Assembly: GCA_031213475.1 (NCBI GenBank)
Contig: JARUPZ010000010.1
Span: 11,889,917 to 11,953,916 of the forward strand
Direction: 5' to 3'
Source of the DNA: Nereocystis luetkeana
Taxonomy: Eukaryota; Sar; Phaeophyceae; Laminariales; Laminariaceae
Length of the DNA: 64,000 nucleotides
The translations under genes were made by a program, and so were the position numbers. Below are positions 63,297 to 64,000 of the stretch, in pieces. The notes under the pieces are model-generated. The model saw nothing but the letters and a program-made list of their open reading frames with translations, searched no databases and was not told the origin of the DNA. The stretch's first letter is position 1. Each line of letters begins with the position of its first letter.

Positions 63297-63485
63297 TAAC
63301 CCTTGTAGTACAGTAGTGCACTCTTGTAGGTGTACCTAAATTTGACTCAAAATTCAGGTGTTTTGTCCCCACAATGGGAGTGCGGTCCTGAATCCTCTTA
63401 GTACTGCAGCCCCGTTCGGGGGGGCAAACTGCTTACAATTTGACTGGTTTGTCCCCAAAACGAGACTGCAGTCTCAAAAGGGTTG
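63297..63485. mobile_element. Two adjoining M2 MITE relics
   Basis: A first, more decayed unit (63297-63394, TTTTGTCCCCACAATGGGAG) is followed directly by a second (63392-63485, ending CTGCAGTCTCAAAAGGGTT). Confidence 0.65.
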
Positions 63486-64000
63486 TAGAGAGATAGAGGC
63501 AGGGATGCGTGTGTCCTCTCCTGAGCCCAAACAAATGCGGGAAACAGCCTTTTGAAGTATTCTTCATTTTTTTCCCCCCCACTACTGCCTGGTAAACAAT
63601 AAGGTCCCCTCATTCCAGTACATATATATATATGGGGGAGGGGGGGCAAAAGTGCTCATCCCCGGGTGACCCATGTGCTACATTGAGCACAAACATGATT
63701 CGTCTATGCCTCCAGGCAGCTATTTTCTATTTTCAGTAGTTTTCACTCTCCACATTGTAGTAGCAGCGGCGCAGAATGCGAGTATTGTGCTGTATTAGTG
63801 CACCTCAGTAGTATCCATCGGTTTGAGTCACTGTACGAATGTACTGGATCTTTCACTCGTTCATGCCCTCGTCGGTTTCGTCCTGCGCCCGTCCACCGAA
63901 CATGGGAAAAAACATCACCACTGCTGTATTATAGTGCTGATAGCGATCTCTGACGTACGAGTGAATATACTCATGTTGCGAGGTAAATCAGCAAATGAGC

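Larger units (their letters stand above)
61040..64000. other. Right end: no gene recognised
   Basis: Holds short tandem repeats and the M2 relics at 63.3 kb. A perfect inverted repeat CTGCAGAAGTACTTCTGCAG lies at about 62040-62060. Unassigned ORFs exist on both strands at 62244-62511. If the SPPL 5' exons lie inside the window they would be on the minus strand in 55.7-64 kb, but no PA-domain motif was seen. Confidence 0.5.

Overview
The window is nuclear DNA from a eukaryote with intron-rich genes. Two host genes can be followed through GT-AG introns whose phases all agree, and almost everything else is transposon relics, satellites and microsatellites. The sparse genes, kilobase introns, abundant trinucleotide repeats, and a polycystin beside a signal-peptide-peptidase-like protease suggest a stramenopile, most likely a brown alga. 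That placement comes from family knowledge; there is no rRNA or organelle marker to test it.

Region 1 to about 23.8 kb, plus strand: a polycystin (PKD2/TRPP) cation channel, open at the left window edge. Fifteen exons splice in phase into 624 codons. They cover a long Cys-rich extracellular (TOP/polycystin) domain, TM2 to S5, the pore helix and filter (LGE where animal PKD2 has LGD), S6 and a short tail. TM1 and the start codon should lie to the left of the window. The introns hold most of the repeats of this half.

Region 23.8 to 42.4 kb: about 18.5 kb between the convergent 3' ends of the two genes. I recognise no gene here. It contains DNA-transposon relics, a tRNA-derived SINE, a (CTG)n-bearing tandem array and low-complexity tracts.

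Region 42.4 to 55.6 kb, minus strand: a signal peptide peptidase-like (SPPL2-type) intramembrane aspartyl protease. Ten exons give 489 codons, with the YD, GLGD and PALL motifs and the C-terminal part of a Cys-rich lumenal domain. The N-terminal exon(s) were not found. A degenerate LINE sits antisense in one 4.6-kb intron.

Region 55.6 to 64 kb: repeats only, including a near-identical 594-bp tandem duplication carrying a SINE.

The most interesting signals are these. (1) The 9-mer TACCWGGTA occurs at least 23 times where about 0.5 is expected. In four comparisons with repeat relatives (two MITEs, the LINE, a SINE) it is an extra CCWGGTA placed after a TA, the layout of an excision footprint of a TA-targeting transposon. 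(2) A LINE and a short interspersed repeat share a poly-C 3' end, and these tails lie close to exon edges and point at the exon in both genes. (3) There are three near-perfect palindromes built from a tRNA 5' half.
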